From assembly GCA_035356615.1 (NCBI GenBank), contig DAOQSN010000025.1, forward strand, positions 1-64,000: a stretch of 64,000 bases of DNA, given 5' to 3'. A program made the position numbers and the translations under genes. Under the pieces are notes generated by a model. That model was given only the letters and a program-made list of their open reading frames with translations, made no database searches and was not told the origin of the DNA. Position 1 is the stretch's first letter. Each line of letters starts with the position of its first letter. This DNA is from JAKQDH01 sp029558835 (GTDB taxonomy: Bacteria; Planctomycetota; Phycisphaerae; UBA1845). Below, in pieces: positions 25,994 to 35,104 of this stretch.

Positions 25994-27226
25994 ATGAAGA
26001 AAACCGTTGCTGACGTAAACGTCCGGTCGAAGCGCGTCCTGGTCCGCCTGGACCTGAACGTTCCTTTGGATAAGCAGCAGAAGATCACCGACGACCGGCG
26101 CATCACCAGCGCCCTGCCGACGATCCGGCGGCTGATGGAGGGCGGCGGGCGCTTGATCCTGCTGAGCCACTTGGGTCGCCCGGAAGGCGGACCGGATGAC
26201 CACAAGAAGTTCTCGCTGGCGCCGGTGGCCAAGCGCCTGACCGAGCTGCTGGGCAAGCCGGTGAAGCTGGTTCCCAACTGCGTCGGACCGGAGGTGGCCA
26301 AGGCCGTGCAGGCACTGCGCGACGGCGACGTGTGCGTCCTGGAGAACCTCCGCTTCCATGACGAGGAGACCATCAAGGACAAGAACGCCGCCAAGGACCC
26401 CGCCGTGCGCGAGCAGAAGGAGTCTTTTGCCCGCCAGCTTGCCGAGTTGGCCGACGTCTACGTCAACGACGCCTTCGCCACCTGTCACCGTGACAACGCC
26501 AGCATGCTGACGGTACCGCGGCTGATGGAGGGCAAGCCGCGCGTCGTGGGGTACCTGGTGCAGCGCGAACTGAAGTTCCTGGGCGAGGCGGTCAGCAACC
26601 CCAAGACGCCGTTCGTCTGCGTGCTGGGGGGGGCGAAGGTCTCCGACAAGATCGCGGTCATTGAGTCACTGCTGGGCAAGTGCGACACGATCCTGATCGG
26701 CGGGGCAATGGCCTACACGTTCCTGGCGGCCGCCGGCGTCGAGGTCGGCAAGAGCCTCGTCGAGCGCGACCGCTTTGAGTTCGCCACGTCGCTGCGCAAG
26801 GTGGCGCACGACCGGCTGAAACTGCCCGTGGACTCCGTCGCGGCGCGCGAGATCGCTCCGGGAGTGGCATCCCAGGTGTACGAGGGGCCCATCCCGCCGG
26901 ACATGATGGGGCTCGACATCGGGCCCAAGACCATCGCCAAGTTCGTGGAGATCATCAAGCACGCCAAGACCATCATCTGGAACGGTCCGATGGGCGTGTT
27001 CGAGACCCCGCCGTTCGACAAGGGCACGCTGGCGGTTGCCCAGGCCCTGGCGGATGCCACGGCCGCCGGGGCGGTGACCGTGGTGGGGGGCGGTGACAGC
27101 GCGGCCGCCATCGCCAAGGCCGACCTGAACGACCGCGTCAGCCATGTATCCACCGGCGGAGGCGCGTCGCTCGAGTTCCTCGAGGGCAAGAAGTTCACGG
27201 CCATCGACATCCTGGACGAGGCGTAG
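25994..27226 (+). CDS. pgk: Phosphoglycerate kinase
   Basis: About 410 residues, the normal length. The N-domain signature is KRVLVRLDLNVPLD, with Leu-Asp-Leu where most have Val-Asp-Phe. Further marks are LSHLGRPEGG, VLENLRFHDEE, FCVLGGAKVSDKI-like VLGGAKVSDK, WNGPMGVFE and the nucleotide-binding VVGGGDSAAAI. ATG 25994 gives the canonical MKKTVADVNV start. It makes 3-phosphoglycerate and ATP from the product of the gap gene upstream. rpe starts 12 bp after the stop, if the GTG at 27239 is used. Confidence 0.97.
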   Translation: MKKTVADVNVRSKRVLVRLDLNVPLDKQQKITDDRRITSALPTIRRLMEGGGRLILLSHLGRPEGGPDDHKKFSLAPVAKRLTELLGKPVKLVPNCVGPEVAKAVQALRDGDVCVLENLRFHDEETIKDKNAAKDPAVREQKESFARQLAELADVYVNDAFATCHRDNASMLTVPRLMEGKPRVVGYLVQRELKFLGEAVSNPKTPFVCVLGGAKVSDKIAVIESLLGKCDTILIGGAMAYTFLAAAGVEVGKSLVERDRFEFATSLRKVAHDRLKLPVDSVAAREIAPGVASQVYEGPIPPDMMGLDIGPKTIAKFVEIIKHAKTIIWNGPMGVFETPPFDKGTLAVAQALADATAAGAVTVVGGGDSAAAIAKADLNDRVSHVSTGGGASLEFLEGKKFTAIDILDEA

Positions 27227-27238
27227 GCGGGCAGGACC

Positions 27239-27976
27239 GTGGCCGCCCGGGTTCCCAATACCATGACGTCAGAGTCTCCCTTTGCCTTGGCTGAGCCACG
27301 GGTACGCGTGGCGCCGTCGCTGCTGGCGGCTGATTTCGCCCGGCTGGGCGAGCACGTGGGCGCGGTCGAGGGGGCCGGGGCGGAGGTGTTGCACCTGGAC
27401 GTGATGGACGGCCACTTCGTCCCGAACCTGAGCTTCGGGCCCGGGGTCATCAGTGATGTCCGCCGGGTGTCGCGGATGTTCTTCGATGCCCACCTGATGA
27501 TCGCCGAGCCGCGCCGATATGCGGAGGCGTTCGTAGGGGCCGGCTGTGACCTCATTACGTTCCACATCGAGACCACGGACGACCCCGTCGGGCTGGTGAA
27601 CTTCCTCCGGTCCCTGGGGGTGTGTGTCGGGGTCAGCCTGAACCCGACTACGCCGGCCTCGGCCCTTGAGTCGGTGCTTACCCTGGTGGATCTGGTGCTG
27701 GTGATGAGCGTCTGGCCGGGGTTCGGGGGGCAGAAGTTCATCACCGACGTGCTGCCCAAAGTGCGGGAGTTGCACGGTTTGCTCAAGCCGCATCAGCGTC
27801 TGGAGATCGACGGGGGGATCGACGACAAGACGATCGAGGCGGCGGTGAGCGCCGGTGCCGACACACTGGTGGCAGGCACGGCCGTCTTCCGGGAGCCCGA
27901 CCCCGCGGCCGCCTGGGCCCGGCTGCAGGAGCTTGCCCAGCGGGCCGCCGGCGCCTCGGCCGAAGTGCCCCGGTGA
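27239..27976 (+). CDS. rpe: Ribulose-phosphate 3-epimerase
   Basis: A 245-residue TIM barrel with APSLLAADFARLG at the start, LHLDVMDGHFVPNLSFGP (metal and catalytic Asp), MSVWPGFGGQKF and EIDGGIDDKT, in the standard order. It interconverts ribulose-5-phosphate and xylulose-5-phosphate in the pentose phosphate pathway. The start is GTG 27239 or ATG 27263; neither has a good ribosome site and the domain begins after both. Its position right behind gap-pgk makes a small central-carbon operon. Confidence 0.95.
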   Translation: MAARVPNTMTSESPFALAEPRVRVAPSLLAADFARLGEHVGAVEGAGAEVLHLDVMDGHFVPNLSFGPGVISDVRRVSRMFFDAHLMIAEPRRYAEAFVGAGCDLITFHIETTDDPVGLVNFLRSLGVCVGVSLNPTTPASALESVLTLVDLVLVMSVWPGFGGQKFITDVLPKVRELHGLLKPHQRLEIDGGIDDKTIEAAVSAGADTLVAGTAVFREPDPAAAWARLQELAQRAAGASAEVPR

Positions 27977-28213
27977 CAGCGCCGGCTCCCGTCCTGATTG
28001 TCGATGCCAAGCCTTACTCAAGCCCCGGCAGGTCCGCGGGCAGGTGCCCACCGGTTGACGGGGCAGGGGCCCTGGTGTACCCCGGTATTCCGGCGGCGGT
28101 GCCCCGAGACGCTCGCTGCCGGGTATAATCAGGCCGTAGACGCGGATTGATGCCGGCGGGGGGCGAGAGGGCCGCTTACCGCAGTCGAGGTGGTTTTCCA
28201 GGTGTGATCGGCG
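27977..28213. other. Intergenic between rpe and accD
   Basis: 237 bp without a gene. GC-rich with short inverted patches (for example CCCCGGTATTCCGGCGG near 28080), but no clear hairpin terminator. The stretch GGTATAATCAGG near 28121 contains a TATAAT -10-like box; no matching -35 was seen, so a promoter for accD there is only possible. Confidence 0.4.
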
Positions 28214-29020
28214 ATGGCTGAACAAGTGCGTGGTGTCCCGGCCGGCCTGTGGACGCGCTGTGAGAAGTGCGGGCACATGGTCTACGAGAAGGAAGTGGTG
28301 GAGGCCCTCCAGGTCTGCACGGAGTGCGGCTACCACCGCCGGATCGACGCCCGCACGCGGATCGAGCAGCTTGTGGACCCAGGCTCCTTCGAGGAGTTCG
28401 CCGTGGACCTGCACTCGGTGGACCCGCTCGGCTTCAAGGACCGCATGCCCTACACCGAGCGGCTCAAGCGTGAGCAGGAGCGGACGGGGGAAGTCGAGGC
28501 CGTGGTCATCGGGCGGGCCTTCATCCGGGGACGCCGGGTCATCCTGGGCGTGATGAATCCGAACTTCATCATGGCCTCCATGGGGGCGGTCGTGGGGGAG
28601 AAGGTCACGCGGGCGATTGAACGGGCGGCCGAGGAGAACCTCCCCCTGGTGATGGTGACCGCCTCGGGGGGGGCCCGCATGCAGGAGGGGATGGTTTCGC
28701 TGGTGCAGATGGCCAAGACATCGGCGGCCGTGGCTCGCCTGGACGAGGCGGGCGGGCTGTACATCGTGGTGGCGACGGATCCCACGACGGCCGGCGTGGC
28801 CGCCAGCTTCGCCTCCCTCGGCGACGTGATCCTGGCCGAGCCTGGGGCGATGATCGGCTTTGCCGGCCCGCGGGTCATCGCCAACACGATCAACGCCGAG
28901 CTGCCGGAGGGGTTTCAGACCGCGGAGTTCATGCTCGAACACGGCTTCGTCGACCGGATCGTCCCGCGGGCACACCTGAGGCGCGAGATCGCGCGCATCA
29001 TCGACTACGCCGGGAAGTAA
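28214..29020 (+). CDS. accD: Acetyl-CoA carboxylase carboxyltransferase beta subunit
   Basis: 268 residues. The N-terminal zinc ribbon uses Cys16, Cys19, Cys35 and Cys38 (CEKC and CTEC). The crotonase-like carboxyltransferase core follows, with VMNPNFIMASMGAVVGEK, TASGGARMQEG, and GFAGPRVIANTI near the C-terminus. It works with AccA to make malonyl-CoA, the extender for the fatty-acid genes at the left of the window, although accA is not present here. The usual neighbour folC is also absent. Confidence 0.96.
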   Translation: MAEQVRGVPAGLWTRCEKCGHMVYEKEVVEALQVCTECGYHRRIDARTRIEQLVDPGSFEEFAVDLHSVDPLGFKDRMPYTERLKREQERTGEVEAVVIGRAFIRGRRVILGVMNPNFIMASMGAVVGEKVTRAIERAAEENLPLVMVTASGGARMQEGMVSLVQMAKTSAAVARLDEAGGLYIVVATDPTTAGVAASFASLGDVILAEPGAMIGFAGPRVIANTINAELPEGFQTAEFMLEHGFVDRIVPRAHLRREIARIIDYAGK

Positions 29021-29768
29021 CGCCCCTAGCCGCCTGTCGGAGAAACAGCGTCGGCCCCGCGCGCCCGGCGCAGGATGCCGCTGACGCACGGCCCGTCGAA
29101 GACCCCCCTCGCTGACCGGATGTTCTTTGACAGGCCGCGAAGTGTGGGCTTACGCGCAGGGAGTGGGGCAATACCCCGCAGGTGGGTATTACGGACCGGG
29201 CGACCACGGTATATAGTGGCTTGGGGTGGTGTGTGCGGACCGAACCGATTCGATGGCGGAGTCGGGTGGGCGCGCCGGAGGCCACGGTGGAATGGCTCCA
29301 CCCAGCGGCGAGACTGGCGACCGAGCTGGGTGGCTTGGTCGAGCGCAGCGCCGCCCTGCCTTCGTCCGCGGGGGTGGTTCTCGCCACCGCATGCCGGCGC
29401 CTTCGGCTTGGGCATGCCACCCTGGCCTCGCGCAGGTTAGCGAGCGGTGGGCGACATCACTCCGCTGGAAGTTCATGCCCGCGAGACTGTCCGTGGGCAG
29501 CAGATATGGGTGAACAAAGGGTCGGAATGAAGCCGAGACCCGCCGTCGAGTAAGATGTCGCGACGGCGAGGAAGGGCTCTGTGTCGCGCGAATGGCAGCG
29601 GCGCAGGTGACGCGCTTCGTCATTCCGTGCGCACGAGGATTTCCACAAGTATTGGTATGAGAGTTGCCGATGCGTAGGGTGGAACCGGTTCGGCGCGATT
29701 CGGGTTCCGCGGTTGACCCCGCGCCACGGTTTGCACGGCACTACCCACCCGATACGGCAGCACGCACG
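29021..29768. other. Gene-free region with family A repeat
   Basis: 748 bp without a credible gene. It contains a hairpin AATACCC/GGGTATT (29172-29192) shortly after accD, followed by TATATAGT (near 29210), and a family A repeat (29328-29421). A TTGACA at 29127 has only a poor -10 partner. The rest shows nothing I can name. Confidence 0.5.
29328..29421. repeat. Family A palindromic repeat copy
   Basis: Starts GGGTGGCTTGGTCGAGCGCA and ends GGCTTGGGCATGCCACCC, with GCATGCCGGCGCCTTC inside. The left terminus has diverged (GGTGGCTTGG for GGTGGCATGG), while the right end matches the 23041 copy closely. Confidence 0.7.
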
Positions 29769-30314
29769 ATGGACCCTCGAGCCCGGATGTTCGGCACCCT
29801 GATTTGTCTGGCCGTTTCCATGACGGGGGCGGCTTGGCTGCTCGCCTGGATCGACCCCATGCCGCCGGTAGCCGACGCGAGCGTCGCGGCCCAAGAGGCC
29901 GTCGCCCAGGCGCGGGCCCTGGTGGAAGAAGGTTGGCCATCGAAGTCAACGACCTGGGCCGAGATCGAGATCGTGGCGGCCGCCCCTCTCGCCGGTACGG
30001 GCGCGCTCCTGCGGGCGACCGGCACGGCCGACGAGGCGGAGTTCATCGTGGACGTATCCGGGCACCTGGTGCCCGGCTCCCGCTGGGCCAGGGAGCGCGA
30101 CTCGGCGGTCATCCGCATTGCCGTGGCCAAGCGCGGCGCCAACGAACCCATGACCACTGCCCAGTGGCTGACCACCCGGGCACTCGTCACGGCCGTGAAT
30201 GAGCGGACCTGCCCATCCGGCAAGTCACTCCCCATCCGTCTCGCCCCCACCTGGCGGGAGGCCTACGGGCTGCCCGAGGGCACGGTCTTCCAGCTTGCCG
30301 AGCCCGGCTTCTGA
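29769..30314 (+). CDS. Hypothetical signal-anchored protein
   Basis: About 181 residues. An N-terminal hydrophobic segment (MFGTLICLAVSMTGAAWLLA) anchors a soluble domain with a strand pattern ending PIRLAPTWREAYGLPEGTVF. No known family was recognised. ATG 29769 is chosen because the membrane segment follows directly; ATG 29664 would add a Pro/Arg-rich stretch. It precedes the thioredoxin-fold gene on the same strand by 179 bp. Both seem to be exported, so a shared envelope role is possible but unsupported. Confidence 0.55.
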   Translation: MDPRARMFGTLICLAVSMTGAAWLLAWIDPMPPVADASVAAQEAVAQARALVEEGWPSKSTTWAEIEIVAAAPLAGTGALLRATGTADEAEFIVDVSGHLVPGSRWARERDSAVIRIAVAKRGANEPMTTAQWLTTRALVTAVNERTCPSGKSLPIRLAPTWREAYGLPEGTVFQLAEPGF

Positions 30315-30493
30315 GCGCCTCCGCGCCACTCGGATTCCCTGGTCGTACGTGTTTGGCGGCCGGCCGTACCCGCGGTCGCGCCTCAGCGACACTGATGCCC
30401 CCATGCCCGCGAACCCCGGTGCGAACCGGAACACCCAGGCCCTTTTGCCGGACACTGCCCGCGTGCACAATAGGGCAAGCAAGGAGGTGTCCC

Positions 30494-31834
30494 GTGACGG
30501 TGAGAGTCCCTGACCTCGGTAGAGTCGGTAGGTACGGTGGTTTGTTTCGTGGTCGGCTGCAGTTCGCTCCGACGGTTGTCCTCGTGCTTGTCTTGGTGTC
30601 CCAGCTCGCTGCCTCGGCGGGGGCGGAGCCCGGTTCCGGGGCCGACTCGGCGTCGCCCGGCACCCCGGTGGCCGCGGCGCGTGTCGGGCAGGAACCCAGG
30701 CCCCAGTCCGAACCTCCAACGGAGCCGAGCAAGCCGCCGGCCGACCCCGCCCCAGCCCCGGCGGGCGGTTCCGCGGAACCGGCCTCTCCCGCCACGGGTG
30801 AAGGCGAGCCCCCAACCGCGGCGCCGTCCCTGGAGTCGATGCCCGAAGAGAAGTTGATTCGCCTCATCCGAGGTCTCGCCGAGCCCGGCACGACGAAGCT
30901 TGCCCCCGACGAGGAGCGGCGGTTCCAGGCGGCCCGACGACTGGAACTCCTGACGGCCGTCGACGAGTTGCTCGAACGCTTCCCGAAGAGCGAGTTCCGC
31001 GATCAGGCGTGCATCATCAAGCTCGGAGTGTTGGGCAGGCTTTCCCGACTGCATCCGCAATTCCTGGCCACCCTGGACGAGTTCGCGCGGCAGGTGGCGG
31101 CCGGGCACCCGCAGGGCGAACTGGCCGCCCACATGGATTTCGCGGCCATTCAAGTTTTCGTGGCCGGTGCCCGGCTGGAGAACATGCCGGAGGAGCGCCG
31201 GCTGAAGGGAACACTGGAGCGGTATGAGGCGTTTCTGGTCGATCACCCCGAGTCCGAGTTGATACCGATGATCTGGGGCAGCCTGATCCGCAACGTCCTG
31301 GCGTTGGGGCAGACGGACCGCGCCTGGGCCGAACTGGCCAAGTTCGAGAAGCGTTTCCCCCAGCACGAGGACTACAAGCGATTACGCGGCGAAGTGAGTC
31401 TGGCGGGGCGAATCGGCCTGCCGTTCGAGTACCAGTTCGTGACGTACACGGGGGCCGGCATCGACAGCAAGACGCTTACGGGGACCGTCCAGGTCCTGCA
31501 CTTCTGGGTGAGCACGAGCCCGGAGTCGGTGGAGATGCTCGACCGGCTGCGTCGGCTGCACCAGACCTACCGCGACCAGGGGTTGCGGCCGATCGGCGTG
31601 TGCCTCGACACGAGCATCGAGCAGATGGACAAGACCCTGGCCGAGCACCCCGTCGACTGGGTGCAGTACAACGACACCAAGGGCTTCAAGAACGACCTCG
31701 TGGTCGGTACCGGCGTGACCCGCGTGCCCACCGTGCTCGTCATCGATCGCCGGCAGACCCTGCGCTACGTCAACCCCGAGGAAGACCTGGAAGCGGTGGT
31801 CAAGAGACTCCTGGCCGAACCAGCACCGCCTTGA
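30494..31834 (+). CDS. Secreted thioredoxin-fold protein lacking the redox cysteines
   Basis: About 446 residues. A signal segment (FAPTVVLVLVLVSQLAASAGA), a Pro/Ala/Glu-rich linker (residues 45-105) and a helical, TPR-like middle are followed by a TlpA/AhpC-like thioredoxin fold. The fold runs from VLHFWVSTSPESVEML through GVTRVPTVLVIDR, where the cis-Pro is kept. In active TlpA proteins the first motif carries Cys-x2-Cys; here it is STSPES, so the protein cannot be a disulfide oxidoreductase. It may be a structural or binding version. The start is GTG 30494, with a perfect AAGGAGGT five bases upstream; longer frames overlap untranslated DNA. Confidence 0.75.
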   Translation: MTVRVPDLGRVGRYGGLFRGRLQFAPTVVLVLVLVSQLAASAGAEPGSGADSASPGTPVAAARVGQEPRPQSEPPTEPSKPPADPAPAPAGGSAEPASPATGEGEPPTAAPSLESMPEEKLIRLIRGLAEPGTTKLAPDEERRFQAARRLELLTAVDELLERFPKSEFRDQACIIKLGVLGRLSRLHPQFLATLDEFARQVAAGHPQGELAAHMDFAAIQVFVAGARLENMPEERRLKGTLERYEAFLVDHPESELIPMIWGSLIRNVLALGQTDRAWAELAKFEKRFPQHEDYKRLRGEVSLAGRIGLPFEYQFVTYTGAGIDSKTLTGTVQVLHFWVSTSPESVEMLDRLRRLHQTYRDQGLRPIGVCLDTSIEQMDKTLAEHPVDWVQYNDTKGFKNDLVVGTGVTRVPTVLVIDRRQTLRYVNPEEDLEAVVKRLLAEPAPP

Positions 31835-31911
31835 GTGTCCGCAGCCGCTGAGCGGGACTGCTGTGCTCCGTGTGAACGCGCAGAAGCACTCGAGTGTCCC
31901 GACACGGTCCA

Positions 31912-31973
31912 CGCGCAGGGTGCCAACGTCCCCGTGCAGAGTGGCAAGGTCCGGGTGCAGGGTGGCAAGGCCA
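31912..31973. repeat. Three tandem ~21-bp units
   Basis: GCGCAGGGTGCCAACGTCC, GTGCAGAGTGGCAAGGTCC and GTGCAGGGTGGCAAGGCC follow each other at a 21-bp period and run into the left end of the family A element at 31961. The last unit overlaps the start of that element, suggesting the terminus was duplicated. Confidence 0.55.
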
Positions 31974-32123
31974 AGCGCAGCGCCGGCATGCTGGTCCGGA
32001 GGCAAGCACGTGGCCCAGGCAAGTCCCGGTGCGCCCCCGGAGCAACGCCCACGTCCACAGCTTGCCGTGCGTCCATCGGCAACGCCTGCCGGCGCCCACT
32101 TGAGGCGGGCTTGGGCATGCCAC
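31961..32123. repeat. Family A palindromic repeat, expanded copy
   Basis: The left end GGTGGCAAGGCCAAGCGCAG and right end GGCTTGGGCATGCCACCC are preserved, but the interior is about 65 bp longer than in other copies. It fills the gap between the converging thioredoxin-fold and TPR genes. Confidence 0.65.
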
Positions 32124-32137
32124 CCGCCGGCAGCGGG

Positions 32138-33844
32138 TCAGCCTTCGCCGTGCGGGGAGAGCGGCCCTGCATCGCGCAGCACGGTCCGCCCGCGGGAGGT
32201 CTGCGGGAGAGCTTCGCAGAGCATGTGCCAGGTGGCGGCCGCCCGGTCGATGAGCCCCATGTTCTGCAGCGCCAGGGCCAGGTGTGCCAGGAGGTCCACG
32301 TTGCGGGGCGAGCGCGACAGGGCCTCCTCGAAGCACTGGACGGCCCGGCGGAACCTGCCCCGCTCGGAGAAGAGCAATCCCAACTCGTAGTGGACGTCGA
32401 TGCTTTCGGCATCCACGTGGAGCGCGCGCTGGAGGCAGTCGATGGCCGCCTGCTGCTGACCGCTATCGCGCAGGGCGAGCCCCAGCTTGATGATGGCCTT
32501 GGCGTAGTTGGGGTTAATGGCCAGGGCGGTGCGGAACGACTCGATCGCCCCGGTCAGGTCGCCGCGATGGCGCAGGAGCAGACCGAGGCGGTAATGCTGA
32601 TCGGCGTGGTCCGGGTGGGCGCGCAGGGCGGTGCGCAGGTTGTCGATCTGCTGATCGACCAGGTCGGCGACGGCCCGGGCTGGCGGCCCCTGGGGATGCC
32701 GGGCGACGGCCCGCGGGTCCAGGTAGCGTTCGGTCTGTCGCGCTACCGCCAGCTTCAGGTGCAGGCGCGCGGTTTCGCTGAACAGCAGCGTGCTGTTGGG
32801 CTCGATGTGCGAAGCGGTCTCGAAGCTGGCCTGGGCCTCCTGTGCCTGTCCGGAAGCAAGCTGGGCCACACCGAGACCGACGTACGCACTGAGGATGCGG
32901 TCGTTGATCTCCAGGGCCTTGCTGAAGGCGTGGGCGGCCTCGAGGTAGGCGCCCCGCCGCAACTGCGTGGTGCCGACCTTCACCACGGCCTCCAGATACT
33001 CCGGGTTCAGGTCCACCGCCTGGGTATAGGCGGCCAGGGCGTTGGAGGGTTTGCCCATCTGGGCGTAGAGGTCGCCAAGCTGAAGGTGGTGCTGCGGGCA
33101 CTCGGGACGCTGCTCGATCATCTCCTGGACGATGTGCACCGCCTCATCGTAGCGACCGGCCTGGGCGCACGTGGTGAGCAACTCGCTGCGCGCTTCCAGG
33201 TTGTCGGGTTCGAGCGTCAGGGCAAGCTGATACCGCTCGATGGCCTCGCCGTAGCGTCCGGCTTCCATGAGCAGATTGGCCAGCGTGAGGGTGGCGACGA
33301 CGTCCTCCGGCTCGCAGGCGCAGAGGTGCTCATAGTGCCCGATGGCCGGGTCGAAGTCCTTACGCTTCAGGTAAATGGCGGCCAGGCGTTCGTGCGGGTT
33401 GCGCAGCTCGGGGGAGGTTTCGATGGTCTTCTCGTAGGCTTCGATGGCCTCGTCGAGCCGCTCGAGACGCTCGTAACACAACCCTAGGGCGAACCATGCG
33501 GGTGCCTGCTGCGGCTCCTGCTCGACCACCGTCAGCAGGTGCGGCAGGGCGGCCTCGGTCTGGCCCAGCTCATCGCAGGCACAGGCGGCGCCGATGCGGG
33601 CCGTGAGGTCGGTGGAATCAAGCGCCACAGCCGCCAGGAACTCCTCCCGCGCGCGACTGAACTGCCGGTCGCCCAGCAGACGGATGCCCAGTTGGCGATG
33701 ATGCGTGGGACGGTCCGGCTCGCGCTCGACGAAGCCCTGCAACTCGTGCGTGGCGTAGTGCCCGTCGTCGTGCAGGACGTCGCGGAAGGCGGCCGCCAGG
33801 TCCGCCAGCAACCCACGCCCGAGAATCTCCAGTAGGTACGACAT
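32138..33844 (-). CDS. Large TPR-repeat protein
   Basis: 568 residues, almost wholly tetratricopeptide repeats (about 12 units of 34 residues). A typical unit is AWFALGLCYERLERLDEAIE; others contain YRLGLLLRHRGDLTGAI and YELGLLFSERGRF. No signal peptide or catalytic domain. TPRs form superhelical protein-binding scaffolds. It is 15 bp downstream of a second TPR gene on the same strand, and both follow a polysaccharide flippase-like gene, so a scaffold in envelope polymer export is plausible inference. The last residues (GPLSPHGEG) read through the edge of repeat-like DNA, suggesting the stop was acquired from it. Start ATG 33844. Confidence 0.85.
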   Translation of the reverse strand: MSYLLEILGRGLLADLAAAFRDVLHDDGHYATHELQGFVEREPDRPTHHRQLGIRLLGDRQFSRAREEFLAAVALDSTDLTARIGAACACDELGQTEAALPHLLTVVEQEPQQAPAWFALGLCYERLERLDEAIEAYEKTIETSPELRNPHERLAAIYLKRKDFDPAIGHYEHLCACEPEDVVATLTLANLLMEAGRYGEAIERYQLALTLEPDNLEARSELLTTCAQAGRYDEAVHIVQEMIEQRPECPQHHLQLGDLYAQMGKPSNALAAYTQAVDLNPEYLEAVVKVGTTQLRRGAYLEAAHAFSKALEINDRILSAYVGLGVAQLASGQAQEAQASFETASHIEPNSTLLFSETARLHLKLAVARQTERYLDPRAVARHPQGPPARAVADLVDQQIDNLRTALRAHPDHADQHYRLGLLLRHRGDLTGAIESFRTALAINPNYAKAIIKLGLALRDSGQQQAAIDCLQRALHVDAESIDVHYELGLLFSERGRFRRAVQCFEEALSRSPRNVDLLAHLALALQNMGLIDRAAATWHMLCEALPQTSRGRTVLRDAGPLSPHGEG

Positions 33845-33859
33845 GCCCCCTCGGTTGGG

Positions 33860-35104
33860 TTAAGCCGGCAGCGCCGCGAGCGCGTCACGCGCTGCGTCGT
33901 ACCGGGCGTTGATCTTGAGGGCCCGCTGGTACGCCCGGCGGGCGCGCTGCCACTGCCCCTGGTCGCGGTAGAGGTTGCCCAGCAGGAAGAACACGTCCGC
34001 GTAACGGGCACCGGCGCGGACGGCCTGTTCCAGACGCGTGGTGGCGTCGGCCGTCCGGTCCGTGGCCTGGTAGAGCTTCGCCAGTTCGATGAGCGCCCGG
34101 ATGTAGCGAGGTTTGAGCCCTACGGCGCGTTCGTTGGCGTCGATGGCTTCCGGCCGGCGCCCCAGCCGGGAGAGCACCTGCCCGCAATGGAAGTGCAGTT
34201 CCGCGTGCTCGGGCTGATGCGCGAGCGCCCGTTCGAGCGTTCCCAGGAGGACGGCGAAGACGTCGGGGTCAACCTGGTCCTCCGGCAGGGACAGAAACGC
34301 ATCAACGAAGTCCGGGTCGGTCTCAATCACGCGCAGCAGGCCGTTGAGCCCCTGCGGATCGGTAAGCGCGCCGTCGTCCGGCAGCACGACCCGCAGGGAC
34401 ACAGGGCCCTGTTCCTGCTGCGCGACCGCCAAGGCTGCCTGGGCCAGCAGCAATCCTATGCGGGGGTCGTGCGGGCGACGGGCCTGGGCCTTCTGCAAGC
34501 AGGCGACAGCCTCCGCCGGCGCTTGCCGCAGTCCACGACACAGCGCCAGACTGACGAGCGCCTCGGTGTGCCCGCGATCGAGGTTGGCCGCCTGGGTGAA
34601 ACGCAGCTCCGCCTCGTCGTACTCCTCCGCGTCGGCGAGCAGCGTCCCAAGCTGGAAGTGCAACTCGGCACACTCGGGATCGCGCGCGATGGCCTGGCGG
34701 AGGGCGTCGATAGCGGCCGGGTGCTGCCCGTCGGCCCACAGCGACAGAGCGTGGCGGATCTGGGCGGCCGGCTGGTCCGCTTCGCGGCGGGCGGCACGCT
34801 CAAGATGGTGCGTCGCCTCGGACGTCTTTCCTTGGCCCAGGTACGACGCCGCCAGCAGCGTGGCCAGGGATTCACCCCGGTAGCCGTACACGGAGGCGCG
34901 GGAGAACGCGATCCCCGCCTCCGTAAACCGGCCGGCATTCAGCAGGCAGATGCCGCGGCGCACCTCGTTAAGCCCCTGGAAGTACTGTTTCAGGCGCTCC
35001 CGGAGTACGGCGTCCTGTCGGCTTGCTGCGGCGACGGCGCCGGAGCCAGACGGCATGCCGCGCGGTGGGGACTTCCGGTTCGATTCGGGCGGATGCGATG
35101 ACAT
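33860..35104 (-). CDS. TPR-repeat protein
   Basis: About 414 residues. A short disordered N-terminus is followed by TPR units from residue 40 on (GICLLNAGRFTEAGIAFSRA, then LGTLLADAEEYDEAELRFTQ and FLLGNLYRDQGQWQRARRAY). The middle (residues 210-265) is less regular and may be a linker between two TPR arrays. ATG 35104 is taken as the start; the frame extends upstream without support. The 15-bp spacing to the next TPR gene indicates one transcript and perhaps a shared complex. Confidence 0.83.
   Translation of the reverse strand: MSSHPPESNRKSPPRGMPSGSGAVAAASRQDAVLRERLKQYFQGLNEVRRGICLLNAGRFTEAGIAFSRASVYGYRGESLATLLAASYLGQGKTSEATHHLERAARREADQPAAQIRHALSLWADGQHPAAIDALRQAIARDPECAELHFQLGTLLADAEEYDEAELRFTQAANLDRGHTEALVSLALCRGLRQAPAEAVACLQKAQARRPHDPRIGLLLAQAALAVAQQEQGPVSLRVVLPDDGALTDPQGLNGLLRVIETDPDFVDAFLSLPEDQVDPDVFAVLLGTLERALAHQPEHAELHFHCGQVLSRLGRRPEAIDANERAVGLKPRYIRALIELAKLYQATDRTADATTRLEQAVRAGARYADVFFLLGNLYRDQGQWQRARRAYQRALKINARYDAARDALAALPA

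Noticed and set aside
24842..26488. 548-codon minus-strand frame across gap and pgk
   Set aside because: Fully antisense to two housekeeping genes and without any recognisable domain.
27269..29089. 606-codon open frame on the minus strand across rpe and accD
   Set aside because: It is antisense to two clear genes with conserved catalytic motifs; its product is His/Arg/Pro-rich low complexity, as expected for GC-rich antisense frames.
29127..29155. TTGACA with a 17-bp spacer as a promoter
   Set aside because: The -10 position reads TTACGC, too far from TATAAT, and no gene follows closely.
31835..33487. 550-codon plus-strand frame opposite the TPR gene
   Set aside because: Shadow of regular TPR repeats; begins in a family A repeat.
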